From Andrena cerasifolii (Eukaryota; Arthropoda; Insecta; Hymenoptera; Andrenidae): a DNA stretch of 64,000 bases. This document shows, one piece after another, positions 22,598 to 34,211 of this stretch (positions are counted from its first letter, which is position 1; the number at the start of each line of letters is the position of its first letter). The stretch spans positions 2,418,001 through 2,482,000 of the forward strand of contig NC_135121.1 in assembly GCF_050908995.1 (NCBI RefSeq), written 5' to 3'. The notes under the pieces were generated by a model, which made no database searches, was not told the DNA's origin, and saw only the letters and a program-made list of their open reading frames with translations. A program made the translations under genes and the position numbers.

Positions 22598-24159
22598 CAA
22601 GGGAACACCGCGAACCCGGTTTATAGAGTCACTCAAGACAGGAACAACGGTGTGTTTCATTTGGGCTCTGTCGTCCTTTAAGGGGGTCAAAACTAACCTC
22701 AAAATCAAATTGGCACTTTCACTTTTTCGCGTATAACTCCCAAATTACAACAAATAGAGAAAAATGTTTGAAACAAAAGTTTAATGGAGCAATAAGCGCC
22801 ACAAACAGAATTTACGAAAAAGTTTTTTTTCTTAAAAATAAAATTTTACCGCACGTTATTTTTAGCAATTTTTAGATTTTCATAATAACTAAAAATGTAT
22901 GGTGCTTTTTTACGAATTCAATCATGTATATGAATTGTATAATGCACCGTCGCACAGTGGTTTGAATAGAGGAAAAAAGTCAGTTTTTGAATGTTAAGTA
23001 CACAGAATTTTTTCAATACAATTCCATAATAGAATAGGTGAAGGACCAGAACGAACAAGAATATTCTGTAAATACCATTAATTTGTAAGGAAATTATAAT
23101 ATGAAAGTTGGAGAGTATAACACCTGCAATTTTGAGTTACAAACACACTATCTTTCAAGTAGAATTTCAACTATCTGCAAATTAACAAGAAAAACGCAAT
23201 TTTGTAATTTGATTATGTTCATACTGAACATATATATTACATGAATTAAGTCAATGACACCCTCGTTGATTTCAGTAGGACATAAGTGGAACAAATAGGT
23301 ATTTTTAACAATAGAATCGAAGTTTAATTAGACATAACTTTTTCGCGACAGCTAGCGTCAAGGTAAGACTTAATACTAGTGGTGCATTATACCTTTAAGT
23401 ATATAATCAAACAGGTTTCAGCTGCGTAAACCTGCGGCTTTGGTGTAGGGAGCATTTTTTCTATAACTTTTACCAGTAAGTATTTAGAGTATCTTCCCTT
23501 CGTTTTTCATAATATCGAAAAATGTTTTAGATAAAAGTTGAATAGTTTCTCGGAGGCTATAATTGAATGTAATTAGTTTTTTATATGTGGACGCATAAAG
23601 GGCATATGTATGAAGGTCACCGATGTTTTGTTAATCGGAACCATATATTTTTTAATACATTACTGGATTATTCAGTTCATCATTTTCTATGACAAAGTAT
23701 TAACTTGTGCCGGAAAACTATTAGTTTAGGAGATATTTTAATTTAATCATTAATATTGACACACAAATATCTCCTATACTAAGGAGATATTTTGTTTTTA
23801 TCAATTTTCACTTCATATTTGTAATCAGCGACCTCAAAAACCCCGGGATACCAAGTTTTGTATAAATTGAAGGTTTCACATTGATGCTACTATATTTTTT
23901 CCTTGATATGGGGATTTCGGATCACTGTGCGTCGCCTTATGCAGTTACAGGATGGCAAGTACAAGGTGCGCACGGCTGCGCGCTCTTAACGCATAGTAAG
24001 TTGCATAATAAGACTCGTTCTGCTTGCTGCAGGCCTTAATACACGACGGTGTCAAATACGATAATATTCAAAGATGCTAAAATGTATTATATATAATCAC
24101 TCTATAAACCCACAAAGTTGCGTTCCAATCGGTGAGTGCGGGTTCGCGGTGTTCCGTTG
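22598..24159. mobile_element. TAA-flanked element upstream of cassette B (unit 1)
   Basis: Inverted ends CAAGGGAACACCGCGAA and TTCGCGGTGTTCCGTTG are flanked by TAA at 22595-22597 and 24160-24162. A 3-bp TWA duplication points to the PIF/Harbinger superfamily. The paralogous sequence upstream of cassette A keeps the empty site (GTGTTAAGTGC near 19043), so the element entered the B copy after the A/B duplication. No transposase is visible in its 1.56 kb. The unit 2 copy is 35619-37180 and a fragment lies at 61155. Confidence 0.75.
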
Positions 24160-25898
24160 TAAGTACTAGATCAGTGCATTCAATCCACTGCGAGGAACGC
24201 CTATTGGCGTTCAATGTGCATTGTTGTGGAATACGAACGGGGGATTTCCGCACGGGGCGCACGGGCAATGATTTATGTAATACAAATACAGTATTGAGAA
24301 AGTATTTATTGTGAAATTCATTTATTACGGAAATGTAGCTCACTAGGCTGGATGCACCATTTGTCGCGACTTTAAGATATTGTACCAGTTTTGGCCACCT
24401 CTTAAAAAATATAATATTTTTCCGTGTAAGCAATAAATGTAAGCAAATCAATTCAGTGCTCAGATTTTCAACCTCGGTTTTAAGGAATTAGCGGGCGTTG
24501 TATAAGAAAAAACTATGAAGTCGACTTAAAACAAAATGTTTCATATCACTAGTGCAGGCTGGCGAATGTGCTATTAATCTATTACCGACTTTGATTCGTT
24601 TAAATTAGTCTCTACCAAGTTTTTATTATTTTCCATCGTAAAACGATTTTCATACGACATTTTTAACAGAAGATGTCCCTCTTATAAAAGTTTTTGTGTC
24701 AACTACTGGCCTCGCCCGCTAATTCCTTAAAACCGAAGCTGAAAATCTGAGCACTGAATTGATTTGTGGCCAATAAAGGAATGTCAAGTATAAAAAGTGA
24801 CAGAGGAATCAGTGTTCGAACGGAGAACGAGAATACAATTGGAATTAGCAAAGTTGATTTCACAATCTTTGCGTGAGAATGTTTTTAATGTTTTTCGTGA
24901 ATTAAAGGGTTAAAGGTACATTTGGAATTACCAAAGATGATTTCACAATCTTTGCGTGAGAACTTTTTTCGTGAATTAAAGGGAATTAGCTTCTTTCATA
25001 CATGAGTCATGTATTTGGGGGGGGGGGGGGATATATGTTGCTAGGTAAGTATCTTTGGCGCGGAGCGCTCGCGCCATCTCTCGGATTTGTTTCTTGAATA
25101 TTGGGAGTCTAGAGACGCGGTAGGGTCTCGACGCCAAGTACGTGTTTCGACACCCTGCATATGTCGACTGTCGCTGGCGCGTTGCCTGAAACTTATTTCA
25201 TTAATATCTCACCACGCCTGCAATATTTCCTAAATTTAAAGGCATTTTTCTTATGTAAACCGCATATAAGCTTTCGAAAAAGACCAAATTCAATAAAATC
25301 GGTCCACGCATGACAGAGATATCGTAATATCGTCTCGTGTATCTGTCGGAAAGGGTAAGATTTTCTTATTCTTCATCTTCTCCTCCTTCTCCAAGAAAAT
25401 TTTCCTCAACATAATACGTATATACGCGTTATACGCACACATTCAGCCAAAAAAAAAAAACTAATACATGTCTCGTTCGTCAATCGCTATCTTCACTATG
25501 CAATCCACTCCATATTTTGACAGCTTACCGTCAAGTTATAACCTGGCGGGTGTCAAATAAGATAAGTTGTCAAAATTTGAGATGTCACGTGTTTTTACAA
25601 ATATATATCGTTGTATTAATGAATTGCAACCAAAGTACAGTCTCAAACAGAAGGTAAGCTGCCGAAATTTGAATTGCGACATGTTTGTATATCATCAAAC
25701 TGATTTTTATTTGTAACTAAACTGAGGATTTTATGTATATGTAGATAATCGAAGCGTAAAAAAGAAGCTGTGACCTACGCCAGGCTATGTAAGTACGCAT
25801 AATTTTGCAGGAAGGATTTCTTATGGATAATCATTCAGTTATTTTGATACATGGACACCTTCGATAATACATGAATTTAATCAGTGTTTCTAGTACTA

Positions 25899-26077
25899 AC
25901 TCCCAGTCATTTAAGAAGGAACCCGTTTCGCGCATGTAGAATGAGCTCATTGGCTCCAAAGAAGCGTTGGTGGGGGTACAGCCAATAGTGGCTTCTCCCG
26001 GCACCAATGAGCGTCAAGCTGCGCAGAACCGGTCTAAACTCGTCGGTCGGCAGGTTCCTTCTTAAATGACAGGGAGT
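25899..26077. mobile_element. MITE with ACTCCC termini (unit 2)
   Basis: Unit 2 copy of 14040-14218, with the same inverted ends and near-identical interior. Confidence 0.75.
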
Positions 26078-26316
26078 ATAAATAAAAAGTACTATACATA
26101 TAATACATATAGATCGGCAATGCGGTGCGCATGGTTTGTTTTCGTAGTTGTTAAACTTGCGTAGAATTTATCCTTAATTCTGTCCCGTGATAAGACTGTT
26201 CATTGCTGTTGATGATGAACCTTTGTAATTTATAATATTAAAAATTATCTGAAGTCATTCCCTATGCAAATTATCTTTGTAAAAAAAAGGGAGATCCTCA
26301 TAAAAGACTTCAAAAA

Positions 26317-26600
26317 AGTAAAAAAAATTACGCCAAGTACATGAAATCAAATAAATCATAAAAAAAATAGAAGAAAATAATAATTACAAAATAAAAAAAG
26401 AGAGTGAAATCAAAAGAAGCTGCAAGTACATAAAGGTGCTTTCAGTGAAATACTTGGCCTGGCGAGGCAGCCCCCTTCCACGTTCCCCAAACGTTATAGG
26501 ATGCTCGTGCTCTCGGATCGCCCATCGGGTCATCGCTGAAGTAGAGAGTATCAAGAACGCCAGAAAGCAGCCGCAACCCCCCAACAAAAACCGATAGGCT
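26317..26600 (-). repeat. LINE-like 3' tail (unit 2)
   Basis: Unit 2 copy of 14461-14740, sharing the tail block TACTTGGCGTAATTTTTT on the minus strand. Confidence 0.45.
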
Positions 26601-27390
26601 CAATTTTCATTAACCCGTCAGTTTTGAGCGTAGGAATACGACTTGCAGATCGAAGAGTTGAAATGAGCTAGTCAAATATAGTTTCAAAGAATGTATCCAG
26701 CATTACTTGTAAAAATGATGTAAGCTACATTTCATATCGTAGACCTGTGTTGGTTATAACAAATTAAATAAACGCTTCGAAACCATACTCGTCTAGCTCA
26801 TTTCAAGTTACTGGATGATTGTTCTGCCCCGTAGATTTGACGTATGTTATAATAAAGAGTCTCAAGTCTTTTTACACAGAAGTTCTGAACGCGAGCACTG
26901 AACGCGATGATTGCGAGGTACACGTTTCGTCCCACAGCACTGCCTCTCCCTCTCTCTCTCTCTCTCTCTCTCTTGGCTTACATGCGTATACGTATTACCA
27001 GATTGTGGGTTTGGACCGACTGACGAGAGATCTATTAGCGCGAGAAACGGCGGCAATTCTAGAGGAGGGGAGACAAGACAGGGAAGCACCTGACTATCCT
27101 TGTGGGACTCCAGATGGGGACACCGTGGTTAAACGTCCACTTATATGATAAGTAAAGTTCTAAGGAATAACGCAGAGGTATATATACAATATGTACAAGA
27201 AACAGACGTTATATTTGCTTCACTTTGACTCGTGGCTCCATACAGAGCTTCCTGGGTATGTAAGTATGGTCTAATGTCGACGCTGACATGTAAGTAGAAT
27301 CAGGTGTGTTCACGGTGAAAGGGATAGTGGGAACCACTAGTTTCTTGACTTAAGGCATGTTTTCAATTAAGGTCGTGAATTTTCAAAGGA

Positions 27391-27644
27391 CCAGCGGCCG
27401 TAGCCGTGATGGAAAACACCGGTTCTCGTTAGATCACCGAAGTTAAGCATCACGTGGCGGTGTACTGGGGAAAGATGGGAGGACCACCTTTCTCCCGGTG
27501 CACTGATGCTGCTGGGACCCGAAGGAGAGAGGAGGGATAAAAAAAAATGGGACTATAGTTGGTAGGGCAATATCAGCAAAAATGAGCTTGAAACGCCATC
27601 CTGCTTAAAACACAAGGAAACAATAAAAACAAACAAACAAACAA
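27391..27644 (+). mobile_element. 5S rRNA-derived SINE (unit 2)
   Basis: Unit 2 copy of 15527-15779. The right target duplication GAATCTTCAAAGGA (27645-27658) is intact, while the left one (27377-27390) has one substitution (GAATTTTCAAAGGA). Confidence 0.8.
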
Positions 27645-27983
27645 GAATCTTCAAAGGATTTGAGGACAGTAATTTCTGGAATTTTAAATTGGTAAATGAA
27701 GGTGCATTGAACATTTAGTAGTGATCAGGGTATCCAAACTTAGAGGGAATACTCAATTATTTAAAATCCTACATTATCTACTCATGTATATCGAAGTTAG
27801 GTGCTTAAACCTTCAAGCATCTAATGCACACTGAAAATTGATTATCACTCAAGAAAAAAATTCCAGATAAGTTGTAGCAGCGATATATTTTATTGTAATC
27901 ATCGAATAATGTCGAAGTTTCACACACAATCTCCCTGAAGCTTCAGGAATTCATCCTGGGCAAGGTCCATGTAAGAGGTTAGT

Positions 27984-30900
27984 TCAGCATAGGTAAATCT
28001 TACAGAAGTAATAAAGGATGGTGTCGCACGATCTGTCCCCCATTCCATCCGAATCTAGGATGTTCCCGCAGTGTTCGTTGCCGTTCGCACCGTTAGGTTT
28101 ACCCTGTGACCACTTATCGTAGCCAGCCGCTCCCAACGTTTCGCCTGTCAAAGTCACCCACATACCGTGCTCGAACATATCGTGAATACCTATCCAAGCG
28201 TCGTGGACATTCTCTTCCTTCAGCCAATTCACCAGCATATTCCCCTCCGCATGCGAGTTTATGACGGCCAATTGACCTAACCAACAATGGGGAATTCTTT
28301 AATAAACCCTGCAGCATGAACGTCCGATGCCGCGATTGGATTTGCGGGTCCATAGGTTCGAATTAAGATTCATCTGGGATTTCCTTCGTGGGGGTGCTCT
28401 ATGGAAATGTGAACGATGGGGAATGAAAGCAGGGAGACATTTTGGGCTTGGAAGATGATTAAATATTGAGAAGAAGAGCAAGTTGGGTGCTCTGGGGGAG
28501 CTTAAGCTTGGGCTAAGTCCGAAGAAGAAATTGTGTAATCTGGAGGTGGGGTGATTAGTGGTCACTTGGATCGCAAAACTAAGATTTCGAAATGGCTAAG
28601 GATAATGCTAGGAGGTTATCAGTGATATCGAAATAATGAGTGCTCATCACTTGGATCGCGTACTTTGATATCGCGGATCGAAGAGATATCAGTGTCAACG
28701 ATGTATCAGTTATTTGCGCGACGAGTAAGTCAGAGTCAGAGACAGCACAGCCGTTTTGCTGTCGTAAATCATTGACCACTAGCTTTTAGCCTGTCTTCGC
28801 CAGGCATTACTACCCTATATGTATAATATGGCGCCTAAGGTAACCACAATTACTTACATGTACAATGCGGTAGCGGCTTCTACATTGTACATAATACCTG
28901 TTTTAGGCCACAGGTACTACCCATTATCGAATTTTACAGGTTTTGGATTTTTTACGGCATGTTTGGGTGCCGAGGAAACTTCGACGTAATTCGGACCATA
29001 ATGAAGGAAATTTCATGAAAAACTGATTTATATCATTTCAAGCTGAATTCGTTAAGAATAGTCTCGTGTGATTTTTTAACACAACAGCGAGTCGGTCAGG
29101 CTGTATGAATTAAGAACAATGCAGGGTGTAGTGAAGAAAAGAAAGACAAATTATTCAGTAAAATAGAGCTTTAAAGTCTATCATATGGTAATTGCATTAT
29201 ATTGTTGAAAATGTCATTTTTAGATTTTTAATTATCTGTTTATGGCAATATTAGCAATTGATTAAATTCATTCACATAGATCCATCCTTCATGATTAAAA
29301 AAAAAGACGCAAGTTCGTACCTTCAATAAGTTAAGTCATTAAAATGAATTTCTGTAGGCGGGTTTCGTAATAATCACCGAAAGCAGGTAACTTTGAAGAT
29401 TTGTATTTCTTAAACAATTTCGAATCTGCGAAAATGAGGACTCAACCCTCCCTAGTTTCATATGGACTACCATATATTTCAATATCATGAAAATCCGAGA
29501 CATCGAGGATTTTAGAAAAGTATCACGTCTGCTTCTATCTTCCACGGTGAACGCAATGCACTCTAAATTCCCTTTGATATGCGGAAGAAAACTGACAACG
29601 GTCGGCTCAGGCCATGTGCCTTCGCCGGCATTCGCGAGTCGGGTCGCATGCGCCGAGTCACCACGAATGACACGTCCGCACTAGCATATGCGTTCACGGT
29701 CACCCTCTCTGACGTAGAAGCACGCGGTCCTGGCTACCGTTTCACAGGTCCACATCAAAATATTCGTGCGCGCTCAGCCTGTTCAGCGTATACTCATTCA
29801 GGTCTGGACCGGGCTTAAAACACCTCAAACCCTACGTATACAAGTAATTTCCATTACCTCCTTCGTCCATGCAGGTTCTCCGTGCCTGGTCCCAACTCAA
29901 GACGCGTTTGTTCAGCTTGTAGGCCCCCATGCCCTGAACGACCTTGTAGTCATCCCTCACGTCGCCACTCGTGCACGGCATCTTCAGCTTGTATAACGTG
30001 TTGTGAAGTTGCGTTTTAGCCATCGATAGCACGGATTCTGGAAGAATGAGTCCCTCTTTGTGAACTTTGCTCATCTCCACCACCACCCCTCTATTTCAAG
30101 CGTCCTTGCTCCTTGCGCTGACAGTGTGCGTTAATTTCAGAGCTTCGTTGCAAAATACGAACTGGTGTAGACTTATCGCGTTCAACAGTGGCGTGTGACA
30201 CGATTCGAGGGAAAGAAGGAGTAGTGTAGAATTAGGGGAAATTAGGACAAAACCGGGTACCTGGGTAAAACCGGGATGTGCTATTATTTTTAAAACGGCC
30301 TCAAATTTCCACGCGTCGTTGCAGCGACATATTGTCACGATGTGCATTGTTTCATCAACAAAAGACGATCGTCATACAATCGTGCATAGTAAGATTATAT
30401 CGTCTTGCGTGTTTTTGATGGCTCTGATCTAATTTTCGATAGTTAAGAAACTTCAACGCTTTTGACAGTGTTCGGGTAGGTACGTTTATTGTGTGCATTA
30501 TGTTAATTGTTGCATATTAAAGTGTAAATAATTAAGACAGTTTGTTTGTACTTCGCCCTGGTGTTGTTGATAATTCGCAGTATTTACAAAATTGTCTGTT
30601 GAGGTAAAACCGTACGGGGTAAAGTCGGGTACCCGGTTTTGAACAAAATGTGTATAACAAAGCAACAAAAACGAGGAAGTTATCAAAATGAAAACTAAAT
30701 CTTAATAAAGGACTACGACTAACAAGAAAGAAAACTACAAAATTAAACAAAATATCGAAGGATAATAGTGGCGATGAAAACGGTGAAGACATTTGCATTT
30801 ATGTCGAAGAATCATATGGTTCGTCGAAATTGAATGAAGGTTGGGTGCAGTGTACAGTTGGTTGTAAGTGGGCTCACGAAGGCTGCACTCGTTGGGGGGC

Positions 30901-31729
30901 CTGAAGAATTGGACGAATTCCGCTGTTATAGGTACTAGGGCCAGTTTCTAGTATGGTACCCGGTTTTACCCGGGCCATGGGGTAAAACCGTAAAAACGAA
31001 CCATATTATAAATCGTAATTTTTTTGTATTTGTTATTCTATTTAAAAAAAATGGATATATACTATTATTTAATAAAGAGTCTATTCTATTGAATCCTAAT
31101 TTCAAATTTCTTTTTTACATTAATAATGTCGAAGTTATGATCTTTTATCCTTAACGTCCCGGTTTTGCCCCTACTTCCCCTAATTTCGGTTTGTTTAGTA
31201 AACAGACGTCACTGAACACTGGTAATCGCTGGTCAAGGGTGAGTATAATTACTCCATATGATATGATTAGTGGGATTGCTTTTATCAGAGGTCAGATTTG
31301 TTTCTCTGTTTTTTTTGGAAGAGTGGTCTGTGAATGCCCACTGGATATTAACCCGGCAGTGCACATGTGGGGGTTTGCTGGTCCCTCACTCGTAGAAAAT
31401 CTTACTCTTGCCGGGTTAAGTAGTCTAATAATTTTATACTGGGATATTTTTAAGCGAAATTTTTGTCAGGAACACAGAATCTGTTTTGAATAGATTTTTA
31501 AAATTGAGAATGCTAACGTGTTTTAAAGAGAAATTGATATCAGTCAAACTATGAATGTCATTGGGTGCTGGCAGTATAATAGAACTTCGATTATTATGTA
31601 ACTGACACGATAAATATAATAATAACGCGTACCTGCAGTGGGATCACCCTCGGTCAGATTTCGTGCTACATTGCAAAGCACTCCGCTTGAAAAAGCGACA
31701 AGAGTCAGCGTCAGCAACAGTTTTTCCAT
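27984..31729 (-). CDS. Secreted C-type lectin, LPS-binding-protein-like, unit 2 cassette A
   Basis: Exons 31729-31633, 30088-29858 and 28276-27984 join to 206 residues with the same phases as the unit 1 gene. The signal peptide is MEK then LLLTLTLVAFSSGVLC. Against unit 1 there are 2 replacements in exon 1, 7 in exon 2 and 19 in exon 3. The four CTLD cysteines, WIG and SCDT...YYFCKI are kept. The EPN tripeptide is KPN here, which removes an acidic calcium/sugar ligand in the classical site (family knowledge), so binding specificity has probably changed or become calcium-independent. The exon 2 donor is GGAG|GTAATGG. The complement of AATAAA lies at 27889-27894. The introns hold mobile DNA absent from unit 1. 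Confidence 0.87.
28779..28981 (-). mobile_element. 5'-truncated Helitron in lectin intron 2 (unit 2)
   Basis: It keeps the 3' hairpin and CTAG (28779-28782) but loses homology to unit 1 at 28981, where unit-2-specific sequence begins. Confidence 0.7.
28982..29817. other. Unit-2-specific intron sequence
   Basis: This stretch replaces about 430 bp of unit 1 intron 2. The right half is GC-richer, with open frames on the plus strand but no motif I recognise. I see no terminal repeats. Confidence 0.5.
30235..31180 (+). mobile_element. pogo/Tigger-type element remnant, unit 2 only
   Basis: The inverted ends GGGGAAATTAGGACAAAACC and GGTTTTGCCCCTACTTCCCC are flanked by TA (30233-30234 and 31181-31182). 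Inside, 30761-30904 encodes DICIYVEESYGSS, then GWVQCTVGCKWAHEGC before a stop. This matches the C-terminal PHD-like finger of many pogo/Tigger transposases (family knowledge). The DDE catalytic core is gone. Unit 1 has no insertion at this site (near 17925), so it post-dates the unit duplication. Confidence 0.72.
31352..31415. mobile_element. TTAA-flanked MITE, internally deleted (unit 2)
   Basis: It begins CCCGGCAGTG and ends TTGCCGGG between TTAA at 31348-31351 and 31416-31419. About 210 bp of the unit 1 interior is missing. Confidence 0.75.
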
Positions 31730-31960
31730 GGTAACCTACAGACAGAAGTAATATCAGAGAAATTAATACGGAGGGAGAATGGTATTAACCCTTCAGCGAC
31801 GGCACCGAAATTAACAATTTCTCTACGCGGACATATCTGTGATATATTTGCGAATTTGGGTCCCAAAATTTCAGGAAACATTCATCACATATCAAACACT
31901 GAAAATATCCTGAAAAAAATCGATCTTTTAGGCATATCTCGGTATATGGCCACCGTGAAA

Positions 31961-32423
31961 CATTGAGCTCTATCCTAACTGGAGTGTAAACAGGCGGACG
32001 GTCAGACGAGGAACACGAATACGTACGAGGGATTGCTTTCTCTGTCTTACTAGACTATAGATGGATAGTGCATCTCAGTGAACTTATCCGCGCGCACAAG
32101 AATGTAAGACATATCCAAAACAGAATATTCTTATGAATAATGATCGCAAAATAAAAAAAAAGGGTCAAATGTGTTAAAATTACTCATGATTATTATTTTG
32201 AGAGTCGTAACTGAGGCTAACAAATATCACGGCGCGGTGGCGAGCCGCGTGGCGTCTGTACCCCCGCTACACACAAATTTACAGGATAGTAGGGATAGAG
32301 AGGGATAGTAGGAAGAAGAAGGATACATTCACACACTAGGTATATTCGATTTCTCTCGGACCGCGTTGCCGCCTCTACTTCTTCCCACTGCTGTTCACAC
32401 TCCAGTCAGGATAGAACTCAATG
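31961..32423. repeat. Inverted-repeat block, unit 2 only
   Basis: CATTGAGCTCTATCCTAACT at the left and the near-complement AGTCAGGATAGAACTCAATG at the right bound 460 bp absent from unit 1. Just to the left lies TTAACCCTTCAGCGACGGC, another TTAACCC-type end without a visible partner. Confidence 0.55.
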
Positions 32424-33239
32424 CCCTGAAATGATTAAAAAATAGTCCTCGAAAATAAAAATTACAATATTTTTTTCGCCTTCATAAATAAAAAGTGTTC
32501 GAGAAGGATTTGAGCTGTCATAATTTGGAAAAAATTTGTTTTTTGTTTCAGCTTCCGGACTTTTTTCGAAAACCGTTTGTCGCCCGAGATAAAATAATAC
32601 AACATAAAATATGCTCCTTGTCTGGATCTACAACTTCTGCTTGACATGTTGTTTGATGTAATCAATAACTTGGAGGATAATAATTATATAAAATCGAGTT
32701 TCTGAGTTGTTAAATATTTATTTAAATGTTCAACGGCTCAGGGGCACCTTTCCTCCTTATCCGATCGGGTTCAAACTTTACATAGATTTTTTTTTTATAT
32801 TTTGGAACTGTTCTGGGGGGTGCCGCGAAGAAAATCTTGGGAAAAAATTTCACTAAGAGTGAATAAAGCCACTCTAAAATATACAGTCTCTACGGATACC
32901 TGAGTCTTTTCCCCGGACACTAATACTTACTCGATGGAACTCTTGCTCAATGACTATTTTAAATAGCGTTTGTCCCTCGGACAGAAGCACTGCGCACCAC
33001 GAGACTTCCTAGATGACTGCCACTTGAACACCAGGTGCTGAGTTACTGACTCTACATTTTGTGCACACGGGCTCACCGCTCAGCACTCGAGTTTTTGAAA
33101 ACTTATCGCGTCCGGCGTTTCGAGAGCGCTGCGCAGCGTCGCGAGATCGTTATCGGTATCACGAAAGAAAAATGTTGTGACATGATAGGTTTCTAGAAGC
33201 TAAATTAAATTATTAATGTCGAGGAATTCGGTTTGTAAA

Positions 33240-33545
33240 TCATTGACAATTGATTGAGGGGAAATAGAGTCGGTCATTCTCGTCCGCGTTGTTGACGCTA
33301 GAACCAAACGTGGCTAATGTATTCGCGATAGACTTATGCAAATATGGAAATCTACATGCCGGAAAGTTTTGGTAAAATTCGGCGCTATCACTTGTTTCGT
33401 CGAATATTTTCTTGAGTGCCCGGTCAACCTTGAAATTTATTAATTCTAATTGCAAATCAGATGGAACTGTTTCTCGAAAGCAGAATTTATCCAACCAGGA
33501 ATAGTTTTGATGAAAATGCGGTTGCGCAGTTAACGAAAAAGACAA
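33240..33545 (-). pseudogene. hAT transposase C-terminal fragment (unit 2)
   Basis: Copy of 20220-20525 with one replacement (PPD to PSD). It has the same abrupt end after FGSSVN and no catalytic core. Confidence 0.65.
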
Positions 33546-33787
33546 AAAGCCGCTGCGGGTCGCTAGTAAATGTCACCTAGCTAGTGTCAATCCATCATAA
33601 CCTGCCAAGTGTCAACTAACGTCAGTTGTCAAAATTTCTGAAATGCCACTAGTTTTTCCACCACATGGGTCACTGAATTATTGTCTCAATTAACAAGGTA
33701 AGACGCCAAAAATTTTTAATTAACTTTTTATATAGACTTATAGGCAAAGACTTATTCCAAAGGCACCCCGACGCCTCCAGAAGGGAA

Positions 33788-33991
33788 TCTCCCGCGGGCG
33801 CCAGTGTAGTGTGGGATTTTTACCCACTAACACCCCACGGCCACTATGAAATTTTTAATAATTTCCATGTAAACATCTCTATTATTAAGACCTATTGGCT
33901 GAAACGGTCGGACACCTATTTACTTATTTTCCACATAGATCCATCGTGCCATAAAAATCGCTGTCTATCACATGGTGTCCTCCCCTTGTTA
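33788..33991. repeat. Dispersed repeat in the B intron (unit 2)
   Basis: Unit 2 copy of 20768-20971. Confidence 0.7.
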
Positions 33992-34211
33992 GATTTCAGC
34001 CACCAAATAATTAACATAGAAATTACTTATTGCACGAGCCAAAATATCACGAATCAAATGATTTCCTCATAGATCAATGATCGCACATCAAATTGCAAAC
34101 CCTCCACATCACCTTCGAAATATAGTTCCAAGGTCAACCCCTTCCCCCATTTCCTGGGCCTTATCCACCTAAAAGACCTCGAAACCCACGTATACAAATA
34201 ATTTCCATCAC

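Larger units (their letters stand above)
12829..24443. repeat. Tandem segmental duplication, unit 1 (lectin locus)
   Basis: This 11.6-kb block is repeated head-to-tail as 24444-37463. The same order of exons, SINE, MITE, Helitron, hAT fragment and Harbinger-type element recurs with near-identical sequence. The offset between copies grows from about 11.86 kb on the left to 13.02 kb on the right because of later indels. Unit 1 alone has a solo LTR (18011-18279). The junction at 24442-24444 fuses the unit end (AATGTAA) to the inside of the poly-C/poly-G inverted repeat. Confidence 0.92.
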
